Origin: Phaeoceros laevis
Taxonomy: Eukaryota > Anthocerotophyta > Anthocerotopsida > Notothyladales
Assembly: GCA_049999765.1 (NCBI GenBank)
Contig: JBNGIQ010003284.1
Location: forward strand, 1-37,557
DNA: 37,557 nucleotides
Direction: 5' to 3'
Shown here piece by piece: positions 18,377 to 29,654 of the stretch. The notes below the pieces were generated by a model. It did not search any database and was not told where the DNA came from. It saw nothing but the letters and a program-made list of their open reading frames with translations. The stretch's first letter is position 1. Each line of letters starts with the position of its first letter. Position numbers and translations under genes: made by a program.

Positions 18377-19714
18377 ATATTTATCGGAGTTGCTAGCAGA
18401 GCGTCAGAAGCTGGGACCATTTATGCAAGTTCTCCCTAACTGCAGTCGCCTTTTAAATCAAGGTGAGTGCCCGAACTTCTTTCTCATGGATCTGGCAGCC
18501 TTGACGCTGCCCTGCTACCTGCCGATCTCATCTCCTTTACTGGTCATCCCTGCCTTTGCCTTGATTGTAACAAGTAAATACTGCTGGGTTGTCTGTCAGA
18601 GATTGTGCGAGTCACCACGTTAGTTGGGAATTCGTCCTTTGTGGATACAGACGGGTTGGATCATGGCAGTCCTCTTGCTTCAGGTGGAATGCTGTCCAAT
18701 GGAGGTGGAGGGGACATAAATGGATGGGCCAGTGCCTTTCAGTCCGATGTAATATCTGAGGGCCTTTTGCACATATATTGCAGCAATAATGCAGCATTGT
18801 TCTGAATGTAATTCATGCTAGGATGTTGATGGGGTGCACGCAGAGGCTAGGTATTCCTCAAACCACATCTATGAACTGGCACGGAGGCCCCACTACTGGA
18901 TCTGGAGGTCCTTTGATCAAGAAGACCCAACGTATCGAAGTTCCAGTTGACAAGTATCCCAATGTGAGTTTGATTTCTGAACTTCTTTTTCCATCGACAT
19001 GAAGATCAGTACAAGCCTCATGATTGTCTGTGGTTGCTCATGAAGTGCAATTGTGTGTGCTTTTGCAGTTCAACTTCGTTGGTCGAATATTAGGACCTAG
19101 GGGGAATTCTTTGAAGCGGGTGGAGGCAACAACAGGGTGTAGGGTCTTGATAAGAGGCCGGGGGTCTATAAAAGATAGTGCGAAGGTTTGGGATGCCTCT
19201 CTCGCAACTGAAAGTTGAAGGCTCTACGGCTGGTTAATTATTAAAGCTAATGAGGAAACCCGTTTGTTGTTCTATGAGCAGGAGGATAAAATGAGAGATA
19301 AACCGGGGTTTGAGCATTTGAATGAGCCTCTGCATGTTCTTGTGGAAGCCGAGCTACCTGCAAACATCATAGATGCGCAGCTAGTACATGCAAGGGAGAT
19401 TCTTGAGGAGCTTCTAAGGCCTGTGGTAAGGTTTCAGTTTTTGTTGCGGAGCCGTACTTTCTGCAAGATTGTGCATGACTCTGCGTCTGAATGTTACTAG
19501 CTTGATCCATGGTGGATGCTGGGCAAGTGTTGCAATAGTAACATTAATGCTGTGTTTGCAGGATGAGACCTTTGATGTTGTAAAAAAGGCTCAATTACGG
19601 GAGCTAGCTATTCTGAATGGAACTCTAAGAGAGGAAACCTCTACTGCTTACATGAGTGGGACAGTTTCTCCTTTCAACAATCCGGGCATGAAGCGAGCTA
19701 AGACCCGTCGATAG
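18377..19714 (+). CDS. Quaking-like (STAR/SPIN1-type) KH-domain RNA-binding protein
   Basis: Exons inferred: 18377-18462, 18600-18748, 18844-18963, 19069-19185, 19282-19425, 19562-19714. All have GT-AG borders and compatible phases. The first encodes [20 protein letters not shown], the STAR/QUA1-like dimerisation segment. The next two are the Ser/Gly-rich linker and the [10 protein letters not shown] lead-in. The fourth holds the KH core [19 protein letters not shown] with the GPRG loop and GRGSIKD, and the fifth holds [13 protein letters not shown]. The C-terminus reads [10 protein letters not shown]...[15 protein letters not shown], typical of the plant family (Arabidopsis At2g38610 type). 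Such proteins bind RNA and act in splicing or mRNA control, for example SPIN1 in rice flowering. The 5' exon is unresolved (see 17420-17769). Confidence 0.88.
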
Positions 19715-21870
19715 TTGAGATAAAGTGGATAGTTGTCATGCCAGTCCTTCTGTTTGCCAGTTGGAGTCACCCTTTGAATGTGCTATCACGATGGGGGTGG
19801 AGCGTGTAGTTTCCCAACAAGAGTTTTGGCAAAATATGTATACAACAGGAGCAATGTGCGGACTAAAGAAGGTGCAGTCATTCACTAATCTAGCATCTGC
19901 ACTAGATTTTGACTAATGTTTGTGGTGTGCGGAGTAGCTAGCATTCGAGTGAGCTCGATAGTTTATGGGAAGATCTGTCGACTTGACTCTAGAAAGCTGA
20001 CACTGTAATGTAGCTGATGAGCCAAAAATAACTGTGTAACGTGCTGAGCTGACTTTCTCTTTGGTTAAGCAAAGGGCAGGTCCTTGTTGAAAGATGAGTA
20101 AACTGACTTCCAATCCGAAGTCCCTGCATTATGCAAGATATGGTCCCTGTCTTTTTGAACAGTGGAGTGTCTGTTTTCGGTCAATTGTGAGACATATTGA
20201 CACTGCCCTCCTGTGCTTTTTGTCATTTGTGATCTCACCTGCTAATGGGTGTGAGTTTGGCGACGGATCTGGTGATACCTTGTTGCGCGATAAGGTGGTA
20301 ACATTTCAATTGGAGGAGATGATATTTGAGCAGTGTTAGTTAGCCTAGTCAGATAGCTGGTAGCAGGACTTGTCTGCTGGCTCTATGATATGCTTAAGTA
20401 AATCAGTGGAGGAGCTTACTCAGGTATTGCTTTTGCTCTAATTGTAGTTATTTGTCTTCTGTTGTGTTCTTTATCAAGGCTGTTTTGTCCATCAAAGTTG
20501 ACGGATTTTGTGAATTGTCTACTTATGGACAACTCTATCTAGTTATTGGTGGTTGTGTATTCAGTTCTAGAATTTATGTTGGTGAAACTGCTAACAGTGG
20601 CTGTGCGTACCCTTACTTACGTAGCTTCTTACGGAATGAATGGCTTCTGGAGTTTGGTGACAGTAATCCCATTCAATCTCTAGACCAGATTTGTTGTCTG
20701 GTTACTTTCCGCAGTTCCAATGCATTGTCTTCTTGTCACCAAGGAGGCACCTGGAGGCTGTGGTTACTTCATGCGTGAGCACACCAGGTAGCGTGCACTG
20801 CAGTTTGACTTGTAGGTAGACGCATGTCCTTGAGGTATGAAGCTTTATGATCCAGCTATGTAACCATGACTTCTTCCCAAGTGAAGCAGATTCTTCTGAC
20901 CTCTTTTGACTTATCACGCTGACATACATCAACAGCAGGTACTCTTAACATCACCGTGACCATGCTTTTGACTTCTGTTAACAGCTTGAATAGAACTTAA
21001 CGCCTTGCCCTGGGGTTCAATAGGTGCTCTATGAAGTTGTTTCCTGTCAGATCATTTACGGGTCTAGTTGTCTTGTGATTTTATGGCTTAGTTCTTTTGT
21101 AGGTCCGATTGATGAGGACGTTCTTTGTATTTGTCAAGTGGTTGTACTGATATGTGGCTGGATTGATGTGCAGGTAAGGTAAGGCAAACCTTTCAATGCC
21201 GATTGCCGGTGTACAGAAGTCTGTCATTTGCTGGTCTCCTCCAAATGCAAAGGTAACTGTGTCACTAAACAGGTGTTTATTTGCCATTGCTTCTTGAGCC
21301 AGGCTGGTAGCGTTGTCTTATCGACAGGTCTTGTCCAGCTTCTGATTGCTACAGTTGGTAATCTTACTAGGAAGGACCGACCAATCGTTACAACCATATG
21401 CGGGCAACGTATTTCGGCTGGATCCTTCAGTAGTGTCTCAGCACATCTCGTTATCATACGTCAAAACTCTTCTGATGAACCGTGGCGTCGTAGATTGAAT
21501 GATCGAGTAGGAGCAGTCAGGCCCCGCATTATTGATTGAGCTTTCGACGCTGGAGGTCACCATCGCACCTCAACCACAGGTTGACGATATAGGTGTTGAG
21601 ATCAGCATTATCTAGGAATACATGGCACGTCTGGTAGAAGACGCTCTTGTTTGGTGATTGATTTACATTGCTCGTTTTGCGTGCATGTCTTGCTTCACAT
21701 GATGGGAGGGTTAAACTCTGTGTAAGAAGCCCGAAAGTTTGTACACGTGGGATTACCGACCGGGAATAGGCAGTGTGGCCTCATCTTGTTTTGCTGGCGG
21801 AGCAATGCCGCTGTCACCTGGTGAGCCTGCTCCTTGAGAGTTTGTTCTCGGCTCTCCTCTGGCAGCCACA
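19715..21870. other. 2.1-kb spacer, no gene supported
   Basis: It contains the KH gene 3' UTR and, at its right end, the promoter of the CBM48 gene. Open frames up to 108 codons occur (for example 20452-20778, plus; 21228-21539, plus), but none shows a recognisable domain, a splice pattern joining into a longer frame, or similarity to neighbours. A small noncoding RNA cannot be excluded. Confidence 0.4.
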
Positions 21871-23472
21871 ATGGAGACACTGGCAGCGTTGCGAACCTGT
21901 GTTTCACCGCAGCCATGGCGATGCCAGCAAGCATTTCCCCACTCCCAATGCGCTGCTGCATATCCTGCTGCCAGGCGCTGCGGGCAAGTTATGTCCTGGA
22001 CTGCTGGAACCGCCTCTTCTTATCTTGGCAGGAGGTGGTCTGGACTGGTATGCAATGTGTCCTCGCAGGAAACGCTGTCCAGTTGTAAGTGCTGCTCCTG
22101 ATCGCTTGATTTTTAGGCTTGAGGAGACTGAGCGCACGTGGTAAGCCTCTCTTGGTGAAAAAGCATAGATTTTCTGACTGTGGAAGGGAGTGGGTGCAAG
22201 TCATATATATTGAGGCATTTATGATAGGACTCGGGGCAGCGGTGGCGCAGGATGTGGAGTTCACCTGGAGTGGCGACGGCAGCGAGGTCCTTGTGAGCGC
22301 AGATTACCTTAAGTGGGAGGCCAGACTGCCGTTGCAGAGACGTGCCAATGGCTCATTCTCGATCAAGCAGGCCAGTACCTCGTCAAACAGTGTCTTCCGC
22401 CCGCTGAATTTGTAAAGCAAGGGAGCAGTCCGTGACGTCTGTGCTCCATTCTCATTACGGAATGCAGAAACTTGCACCTGGCAAATATCAAATCAAATTC
22501 ATAGTGGACGGGAGCTGGAGGTTTTCTTCCTCCCTTCCCACTGTGTACGACGAACGTGGGATCATCAACAACGAGGTTACTGTCGTCGGTAAGGTATCTG
22601 TAGCCTCAGCTCTTTGAAACCGGGTCTGTGTATGCTTGTTCTCAGCTGTGGTTGCCATTTGTCAGCTTGTCAAGTGCAGACATCAGGGAACATTTCAGAG
22701 ACTGTGCAGCCCGAAACGGAGACAATACCCGTGCCTTCCACTCCAGCGGTTACAACAGCCCCAGCTCCTTCAGCAGCAGCTGCCCCTGCCCCTGCCTCTC
22801 CTTCTGCCTCTGCCTCAGCTCCAGCAGACCCGGCCCCACAGCCTGCAGTTCAACCCGCCCCTGCGCCATCTCCAACACCTTCTGCCCCAGCAGCACCGAA
22901 GCCTAAAGCAGTTGTTGCAAAGAAAGCTGCAGCGAAATCCTTGCCTGTGAGCATGACTGAGGACATCATACCTGCCTTAAGAAAGGTTTTGGAGGCAGAA
23001 GAGGATGTTCTGGACATCCAGCTAAAATTCGTGGACAACCAGGTAATTCACAACCAAAGGCACCAATGCCTGTACATTTTCTGTACGAGAATCGGGCCCA
23101 CATGTATGCTTAATCCCTGTTACGTTGCACTGGTGGCTCAACAGCTGCAGGGTAACTTCGTCAAGAACAATGTGCCTTACGCTTTCTGGGCTCTGTTCCC
23201 AGATGGGACATGGGATGGTATGTCGTTTGCTGCTAGCAAGTGTGTCTTCTTCTCTTGAGGCTCTGATTTTCCGTAGTAGTGGTAACATAGAAGCTCTCTT
23301 ATTCCACCCCACTGGCATTTCAGGTCTACGTGGCTTTTCTTTTGCGTCATACGGGAACAGTCCCAGCACTGTGGAGCCTTTCCTTGTAGATGAGAAGAAA
23401 ATCACCCCGGATCTAGTTGTTTTCTGGGTGAAGAAGCGCCTCGTCGCGCAGAAGATATTGTCTATCAACTAG
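21871..23472 (+). CDS. Plastid-targeted CBM48 (AMPK-beta-type glycogen/starch-binding) protein with novel C-terminal domain
   Basis: Six inferred exons: 21871-22084, 22240-22370, 22468-22593, 22680-23042, 23145-23217, 23324-23472, giving about 351 residues. Residues 1 to about 70 are rich in Ala/Ser/Arg/Cys with few acidic residues, like a chloroplast transit peptide. Residues about 76-157 are a CBM48: VEFTWSGDGSEVLVSADYLKW, then LAPGKYQIKFIVDGSWR and NNEVTVV. A Pro/Ala-rich linker (about 165-240) follows, and then about 100 residues with YAFWALFPDGTWDG and FSFASYGNSPSTVEPFLVD that I do not recognise. There is no AMPK-beta ASC domain and no kinase or phosphatase domain. Alpha-glucan binding in the plastid is an inference. 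Exon 2 ends at a GC rather than GT donor (22371). The exon 5 start could be 23151 instead. Confidence 0.8.
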
Positions 23473-23988
23473 ACTTGATAGACTAGGAAGATCATTTTTT
23501 ACCTGTGAGCGATGTATATTTAGCGTCTTTGTTGTATACATACGGAGCGGATTTGACGAGAAATCTTGAGCTGCAATCAGCTGGATGTAGGCATAGAATG
23601 TAATTATTTGTCAACTGCAATTTTGGTTTGCTCCAATTGGGAGTGGAAGTTAAACTGTGCGGGGACATGAAAATTGGTTTACCCGGACAACATTCGAGGA
23701 GACACTGTACAGAGCATCTAAGGCAAACATGCGGAGCAATTGCTCGCAGAGAGCGCCTTCCGCAACGACAGGGCGAGTAGCACAAGACCGTGCTTCGGTG
23801 CATCGGAGGCAACCACTTCGAAGTTGGACCAAAGGCATTCTCGTGGGCCACTTCGGACAATATACATCCCACTCACTCAAAACAGAGGTTCCATGCAGAC
23901 CCATTGTGAGTCATCGAGACCCTTGAAAGAATGGGAACTCAACCCTCTCTAAACATTGTCACTACAAAAAGGTATGCCTACACTTCCA
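23473..23988. other. Convergent spacer between the CBM48 and eS25 genes
   Basis: This holds the 3' ends of two converging genes. An open frame on each strand (for example 23492-23872, minus) has no recognisable similarity and is likely noncoding. Confidence 0.45.
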
Positions 23989-24906
23989 CTATGTGTTGGT
24001 AGCCCGAGTGTAGATTTGCTGGTTGGCGTGAGCCGCAACCAGCCTAATTGTGCCCTTCGCCATCAAATCCTGGATAGCTCTTCGGGCAAGCGAGCCAGTT
24101 ATCTACAAGGACAACAACCAGAGATCCGTTAGGGCAATCGACATCAAGACAGTAGAACAGAATGAGCATACTACTACAGTCAACCTAGCAGCGGTGCACC
24201 CATAGCCTCAGTCGAAAGATGGTGATAAGTTATTCATCACAGTAATCAGGAGTTTTCGGATTTTATTGCATCACAGGCTACTGTGCTCCACTGCTGCTGG
24301 ATGACGGCTACAAAGCAAGAGCAGAAGTGCTGCAAAGGTAACGGCAGAGGGGGACTGAAGAAATACCCGCAGACGATCTGATAGGACCGAAGGCGTGATA
24401 AGCTTGTACTTTGGAACCTCAGATAGGAGCTTGTCGTAAGTGGTCTGGTCAAAGAGAACCATGTTGTTCACCTTTTCCTTTTGTTTACCCTTGCTCCATT
24501 TCTGTAACAGACCCACACACGCTTAGCTCCAGCCAAGCTAGACAAGCATGCAAATTAGAGCAAACGAACGTGGAGTAATGCATTCCAGCTGCCAAGGTGC
24601 TGAAACACCACTGGGAACACCTGCCACTGCAGATTAGGTCGCAGTTACCTTCTTCTTCTGCTTGCCACCGCCTCCACTCTTCGCCGGCTTAGCAGCCGCA
24701 GCCGGAGCCGCTTTATCCTTCTTGGGAGCCTGCAACAACAGCCACCACACATTACTGGTGAGCGCGACCGCCAAAGAGGCTCTACCACTCCAAGATCCAA
24801 GCTGCTCCCAAAGCTTCAGATCAGACCTCATGCGTGGCAAAGGCAGGTGAATAGGCACCATAGACCTCGCGCAAACAACAGGCAGAAATTGCACGAACCC
24901 TACCAT
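23989..24906 (-). CDS. RPS25: 40S ribosomal protein S25 (eS25)
   Basis: Four exons on the minus strand: 24906-24904 (only the ATG), 24729-24649, 24501-24367 and 24102-23989, all phase 0, giving 110 residues (about 108 in Arabidopsis). The product begins [18 protein letters not shown] with a Lys/Gly-rich tail, then [19 protein letters not shown], the winged-helix body ([38 protein letters not shown]) and the end [13 protein letters not shown]. It is a component of the small cytosolic ribosomal subunit near the head and tRNA exit region. An intron directly after the start codon is common in plant ribosomal protein genes. The gene is divergent to the SR45-like gene. Confidence 0.95.
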
Positions 24907-24991
24907 GTTACACCGAAGCGCTTGCTCTCAGCTGACGGTGCGAAGTGAACAAGAGCCGCAGAAAGAGAAGGAACAAATGAACCAGCTCGAC

Positions 24992-24999
24992 CTTATATA
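24992..24999 (-). promoter_or_regulatory. TATA box of the eS25 gene
   Basis: The minus strand reads TATATAAG about 90 bp upstream of the ATG, with a pyrimidine-rich stretch between. Position and match fit a plant core promoter. No start-site data are available. Confidence 0.55.
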
Positions 25000-25020
25000 G
25001 CGGCAGCTCTAGGGCTTAGG

Positions 25021-25056
25021 GTAGCCCTCGGTCCCAACGTAGCCCTCGGTCCCAAC
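25021..25056. repeat. Perfect 18-bp tandem duplication upstream of eS25
   Basis: Positions 25021-25038 and 25039-25056 are identical. They lie directly upstream of the eS25 TATA box in the shared divergent promoter and may duplicate a regulatory site. Confidence 0.8.
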
Positions 25057-25277
25057 TTCTTAGTTGCGGGTTTTTAAGAATCAGCACACAAAGCTTCTTA
25101 ATTATTTTGTTAAAAACGTCTTTGTCAGGATCAAGCCCCGACAACCGCTGCACTCACAAAGTTCTCCAGTTGTAGACCACAGCCGAGTCCAAAAACACAA
25201 CTGCCGACCGTCTGCTTGAGTGAGAATGTGCGTGGATGATGGCATGCAGTACGCTCTGGATGATGGCATGATGCAGT

Positions 25278-25286
25278 AAACCCTAA
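25278..25286 (+). promoter_or_regulatory. Telo-box (AAACCCTAA)
   Basis: An exact AAACCCTAA lies between the divergent eS25 and SR45-like genes, about 370 bp from the eS25 start. Telo-boxes are typical promoter elements of plant translation-machinery genes. A GGGGCCC/site-II-like stretch lies near 25316-25325. Confidence 0.5.
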
Positions 25287-25697
25287 CCGGGAACGTACCG
25301 GTTACTAGGCCACGTCGGGGCCCTAAAAAGTGCCTCGTCAGCCAAAGGCTGATGTCAGACAGCCGAGTTCGAACCATCTGACAGCCCATGGCGCCTAAGA
25401 GGTTTCGCCTGCTTGAGATTGAATAAAAAGGCGAAACCAGTGTTTTCGTCCACTGGACAAAAAGACTGCCATAGACCTGAGGTGATGGCAGAAACGCCGG
25501 TGTGCTATACTTCGGCACACACGAGTTAAATTACCGGTTTGCAAAAGTACTCACTGAAAGTGAATGCCACCGAGGAACGTACCAACCAACTGTTAGCCGG
25601 GCGCGAGTTTCTTTCTGCACGCCGAGGGTTTAGAGCCGACCTCAGGCAAACCATTACCCTTGCATAGGGCACTGGTAGGGCCGGGGTAAGCGCAGCC

Positions 25698-28507
25698 ATG
25701 GCGAAGCCCGCAGCTCCTCGAGCTGCCAAGAGCACGTCGCCGTCGGGCTCTGCGTCCCGTTCTTCCTCCTACTCAGGGTCTTCCTCCGGCAGTGGCTCGC
25801 GCTCTCAATCGGCTTCCTCCACTGCGTCCTCCGATAGTGGCAGCTCCCGCTCCCGCTCCCGCTCACCTCCGTCCAAGAAGGGGTATGTCATTACAGCTCA
25901 TGCATTGTCTTGTCCTATTTTAGTCTACCCGGGCATTGCCCTCCCACTACACGTTGGTTCATGGTGCATTCAAGACTGTTAGCAGGGGTTTTAATGGTTC
26001 TGGCACCGCGGCAGTTTTCTTTCTTGACTGCTGGAGGCGTTTTTTCGGCTTGAGGCTGTGCAGAAATTTGATGTGTAATGTGCTGTGTTTTGCCTCTGTT
26101 TGAAAGTGGTGTTTCTGTATAACTTAGTTCTAGATAGTAAAGTATCCACTTCCTAAAGCTGGAGAGAAAGCATTAGGTCCGAACCTATCAATGCTCGGTC
26201 TGTATCTTTTACGCTGCAGTTTTGAACTTCTCTAACTTGTACATGCACGTCTGTCCTGGTTTTTCAATGTAGCCCTGGAGCTGCACCTGGTGGAACTAAG
26301 AAGCCTGGATCCCCTTCACCAGCTCAAAAGAAGTCGTCACCTGCAAAGTGAGGGCCACGGTGTTAATCAGCTTTTTTTCTGTGCTGTCTTCATGTGTTGG
26401 CCGCAGTTTGGTTCATATCCTTTATCGTATTTGGTACTTTTTTTCAGAAAACAAAGGACTCCAACTCCTGAGTCAACTGTTCTGCACATTGGCTCCCTTA
26501 CCCGGAATGTTAACGAGGCTCACCTCAGGGAGATATTTGGTTGGTTTTTACCCTGATGCTCGTCGAGGTTTGTTTATGAGGTCTTTCGTCTGGTTGAACA
26601 TGACAATGCTGGACATGTCGCAAACAGTGCTATACGTTTCTCCTCTTAAGCTCACCTTTTAGTCATGTTTTTGCAGGCAATTATGGTGACATTGTTAATG
26701 TTGAACTGGCAATGGACCGCACGGTATGAGCAAGTGTCATCGTTTCAAGGTGTTTTAATGTAGTTTGTATATATAGACGTCACTGTCTTCAGTGCTATAG
26801 GATGACGTGGACTGGATGTGCTGCTTGGACTAGCAGGTCAACCTGCCGAAAGGATTTGGGTATGTGGAGTTCAAAGCAAGGACAGATGCTGAGAAGGCGC
26901 TCCAACACATGGATGGGGTGAGATGTTGCAACTGTTAAAATGACTGGTCTTGGAGTCTGTTGTTTTTTCGAGACTTGTGCTTTGAGAAAGTCCTGATCAC
27001 CATGGCCATAATCTCTCTCATGAGCTCACAGGGTGTAGGTGTACTATTGTGGATATCTTATGTTTGCCCCACATGTAATTTCAGGGTCAGATTGATGGAA
27101 ATATTGTATCAGCACAATTTATCCTGTTGCCTCGCAAGAAGCAGTCTCCTCCCAGGGCCATAGTGTCTCCAAAGAAAGATGGGTTGCGTGAAAACATTTC
27201 AAGAGACATGCCTAAAGATGGTGTTCCTCATAGGCGGGACTGTGAGTTTAACTTACCCTGTATGCTTAAGATCTTTTGGATCAATGTAGACAGTATTTAA
27301 GTAAAGGTGCCTTAAGTTAGAGTCCATGGGTTGCAGACAAATGGTACTGGTTGCTTTTCTACACTCTGTAAATGGATTGTTACGCTGTGTTTATGCAGCC
27401 CCTCCACAGGGGCGCCGTAGGTCAAGGTCCCCACTGAGGAAAAGGTCTTTATCGCCCAGGAGAAGGGCTGTGGAATCACCTCGACGACGTCCACTGTTAT
27501 CATCACCCTCGCGCCGACGTTCTCCTTCCCCTTTCCGAAGACGCCGACGGTCACCTATTAGGTTTGTTGACCTGTCTTTGGTACCGTTGTATCATTCTGT
27601 GCATTTACTTTCACAACATGACAGAGATTCTGTACCATTACAGCCACAGGTCTCCACCAAGGAGAGTTAGAGGAAGCCCCATTGGTCGACCACGTTCCCC
27701 AATATCGTATAGGCGCAGGTATGTTAGTTGCTAACAGGCTGTGGCACTTGGAAACTCCCAGATATCTCAAATCTCTGAGAGAAAAAAATGAACTTGCGTG
27801 ACAGATCTCCACCACCACCCAGACGTGGCCGGACTCCACCACGTAGAGCATCCCCCCCTGCCCGTAGACGTACCAGGTCACCACCACCACGCAGGCCTCT
27901 GCGGTCGCGGTCTCGTTCCCGTTCAGCTCCTCGGAGGTAAAAACTGTGGTTAGTAGGCAGTTCCGTCACTATCGTGACTGTCTGTCTGATTCTTCTTTTG
28001 CACGCAGAGCCCGGTCCCCTCCAGGAAGGCGTGGAAGGTCAAGCTCTTACTCGTCTGAGTCTCCAAGTGCTCCAAAAAAGGTGTGACATTTTATATGTTA
28101 CTTCTTTCATCCCTAGGATATCGTAGTTTTGATAATGCATTTACTGGTTACTCAATTTCGCATTCCACATGTTGCAGCGGTCTCCACCTCGTGTAACAAA
28201 GAAGCCTTCTAAGAGCAGGAGTCCAAAGAAGTATGCAGCAGTGGCCTGTGCTGGATATTGTTTTCTTTCTTTGCGCCTTTTCTCCTTTTGCATAAATGCT
28301 GATTTTCAACTCTGTCTATCCTCAACAGGGCCGCAAGTGGCAGTAGCAGCCCAGGCAGAAGCAGCAGCTCTCCGTCTCCTGCGAAGGGCAGCCCGTGAGT
28401 GTACAACCAATGTTGGGGGGATTTCCTTGCATCCTGATCCGAATCAATGTGTATATTGGCTGACGGTGATATGGTTTGTCGATTTCAGGGCAATCAAGGC
28501 AAAATAA
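25698..28507 (+). CDS. SR45/RNPS1-like splicing factor (RRM flanked by two RS domains)
   Basis: Thirteen exons inferred with GT-AG borders: 25698-25882, 26273-26347, 26448-26539, 26677-26723, 26837-26917, 27085-27241, 27399-27561, 27644-27718, 27805-27936, 28008-28080, 28178-28230, 28329-28394, 28489-28507. They total 1218 bp in one frame, or 405 residues. An N-terminal Ser/Arg domain (1 to about 62) precedes a Pro/Lys linker, an RRM at about 97-180 (LHIGSL as RNP2, KGFGYVEF as RNP1 at 138-145), and a C-terminal RS domain with many RRRSPSP-type repeats. The order RS-RRM-RS and the segment RNVNEAHLREIFG match SR45, the plant RNPS1 that links the exon junction complex with splicing. It acts in the nucleus. 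The exon 8 acceptor could be 27650 instead. Confidence 0.93.
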
Positions 28508-29654
28508 GGGATAAACCAAATCCACAGAGAAGCTCATTCTGGGCCCTTTGCTCAACCGGTTCTTCATTAGCTGCCTGTATGTGTGAGCAATCTGATGGGT
28601 TCCCTTTGTGTTGTCGAATTTTTTTGTTGGGAGTCAGTTGTAGAGTCAGTTGTGTGCTTACGTGCGATCTGTCAGTTCATAGCTTTTTGACGTTTTGAAA
28701 ATCTTCCCTGCATTACACTAGTGAGTCGGGTCTTGCTGTTTGAAAGCACACGGCTTGTTTGTTTTACCTCTGGCTCTGGACTTGCGGCCTGGCCGTCTGT
28801 ATTTCCTCAGGCAGCTCAAATGCGTTTGGTTCCTCACTGTTCGTCCTTCAGCAAGTTCATTGTGCACTGGCTATCAGCTGGCTAAGTTGATTAACCCAAC
28901 GGAGTGGTTGGTCTGGATGAGGATCTTGTACCACGAGTGGAAAGTCTGGTTTGGAGGAAGCAATTAGCAGAGCAGTACAGTTGGTTGAAGTGGCTGTTCA
29001 TGCCTCAAACGTGGGCAACATCTGGGAAGACGCTGGCTAGCTCCTTTCTGAGTGGTCGGACACCATGACTAGCGGTTTTAATATGTTCGGAGGATGTCCC
29101 GGAGCTTGTTGGAGAACAGGTTAGACTGAAAGAAAGGGTGGGGAGGCAGGTAGCTGTTGTGCCGATGAGGCTGGATATTGAGTCGTGAATATTATCTAGG
29201 TGGGGCAGGGGACTTGATGCCCAATGTCTGCTGCTCGCCATCTGTATACCGGAAGCGAGATCTACTTTTTTGAATTATGTTCGCGAATCTTGATGGGTCT
29301 TGAAATGCTGGCTTCATTGCGTAACCATTAAGAGGGGTCTTGTTCCATAGATCGTGCACGGTGAGTTCGCAACTCTAGGTAACGCGATGCCAAGGAAATC
29401 AGCCTATGATCCGCAACCTGAAATATACGCAAATTTGCGGCACCACTGCTCTCTATTGCCCAAAGGTCTCATACTCCAAACAGACGCACTACTCGAAACT
29501 CTTACTACAGTTGCAGGGTGTGTTGATTAATCTATTTCGACAACTTGTTCAACGCTCAAAGACTACAAAACTGCGTCTACCTTTCGGTCGGTTAGTAGTA
29601 AACAGCTGATTACAGCAGACTGAGAACACCAATAACTAGCTAATGCACCCTAGA
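28508..29654. other. Convergent spacer, no gene supported
   Basis: It contains the 3' UTRs of the converging SR45-like and kelch genes. Open frames of up to about 83 codons show no recognisable domain. Confidence 0.45.

Noticed and set aside
22432-22617. Short frame beginning GTG at 22432 as a separate protein
   Set aside because: It is exon 3 of the CBM48 gene read through its upstream intron.
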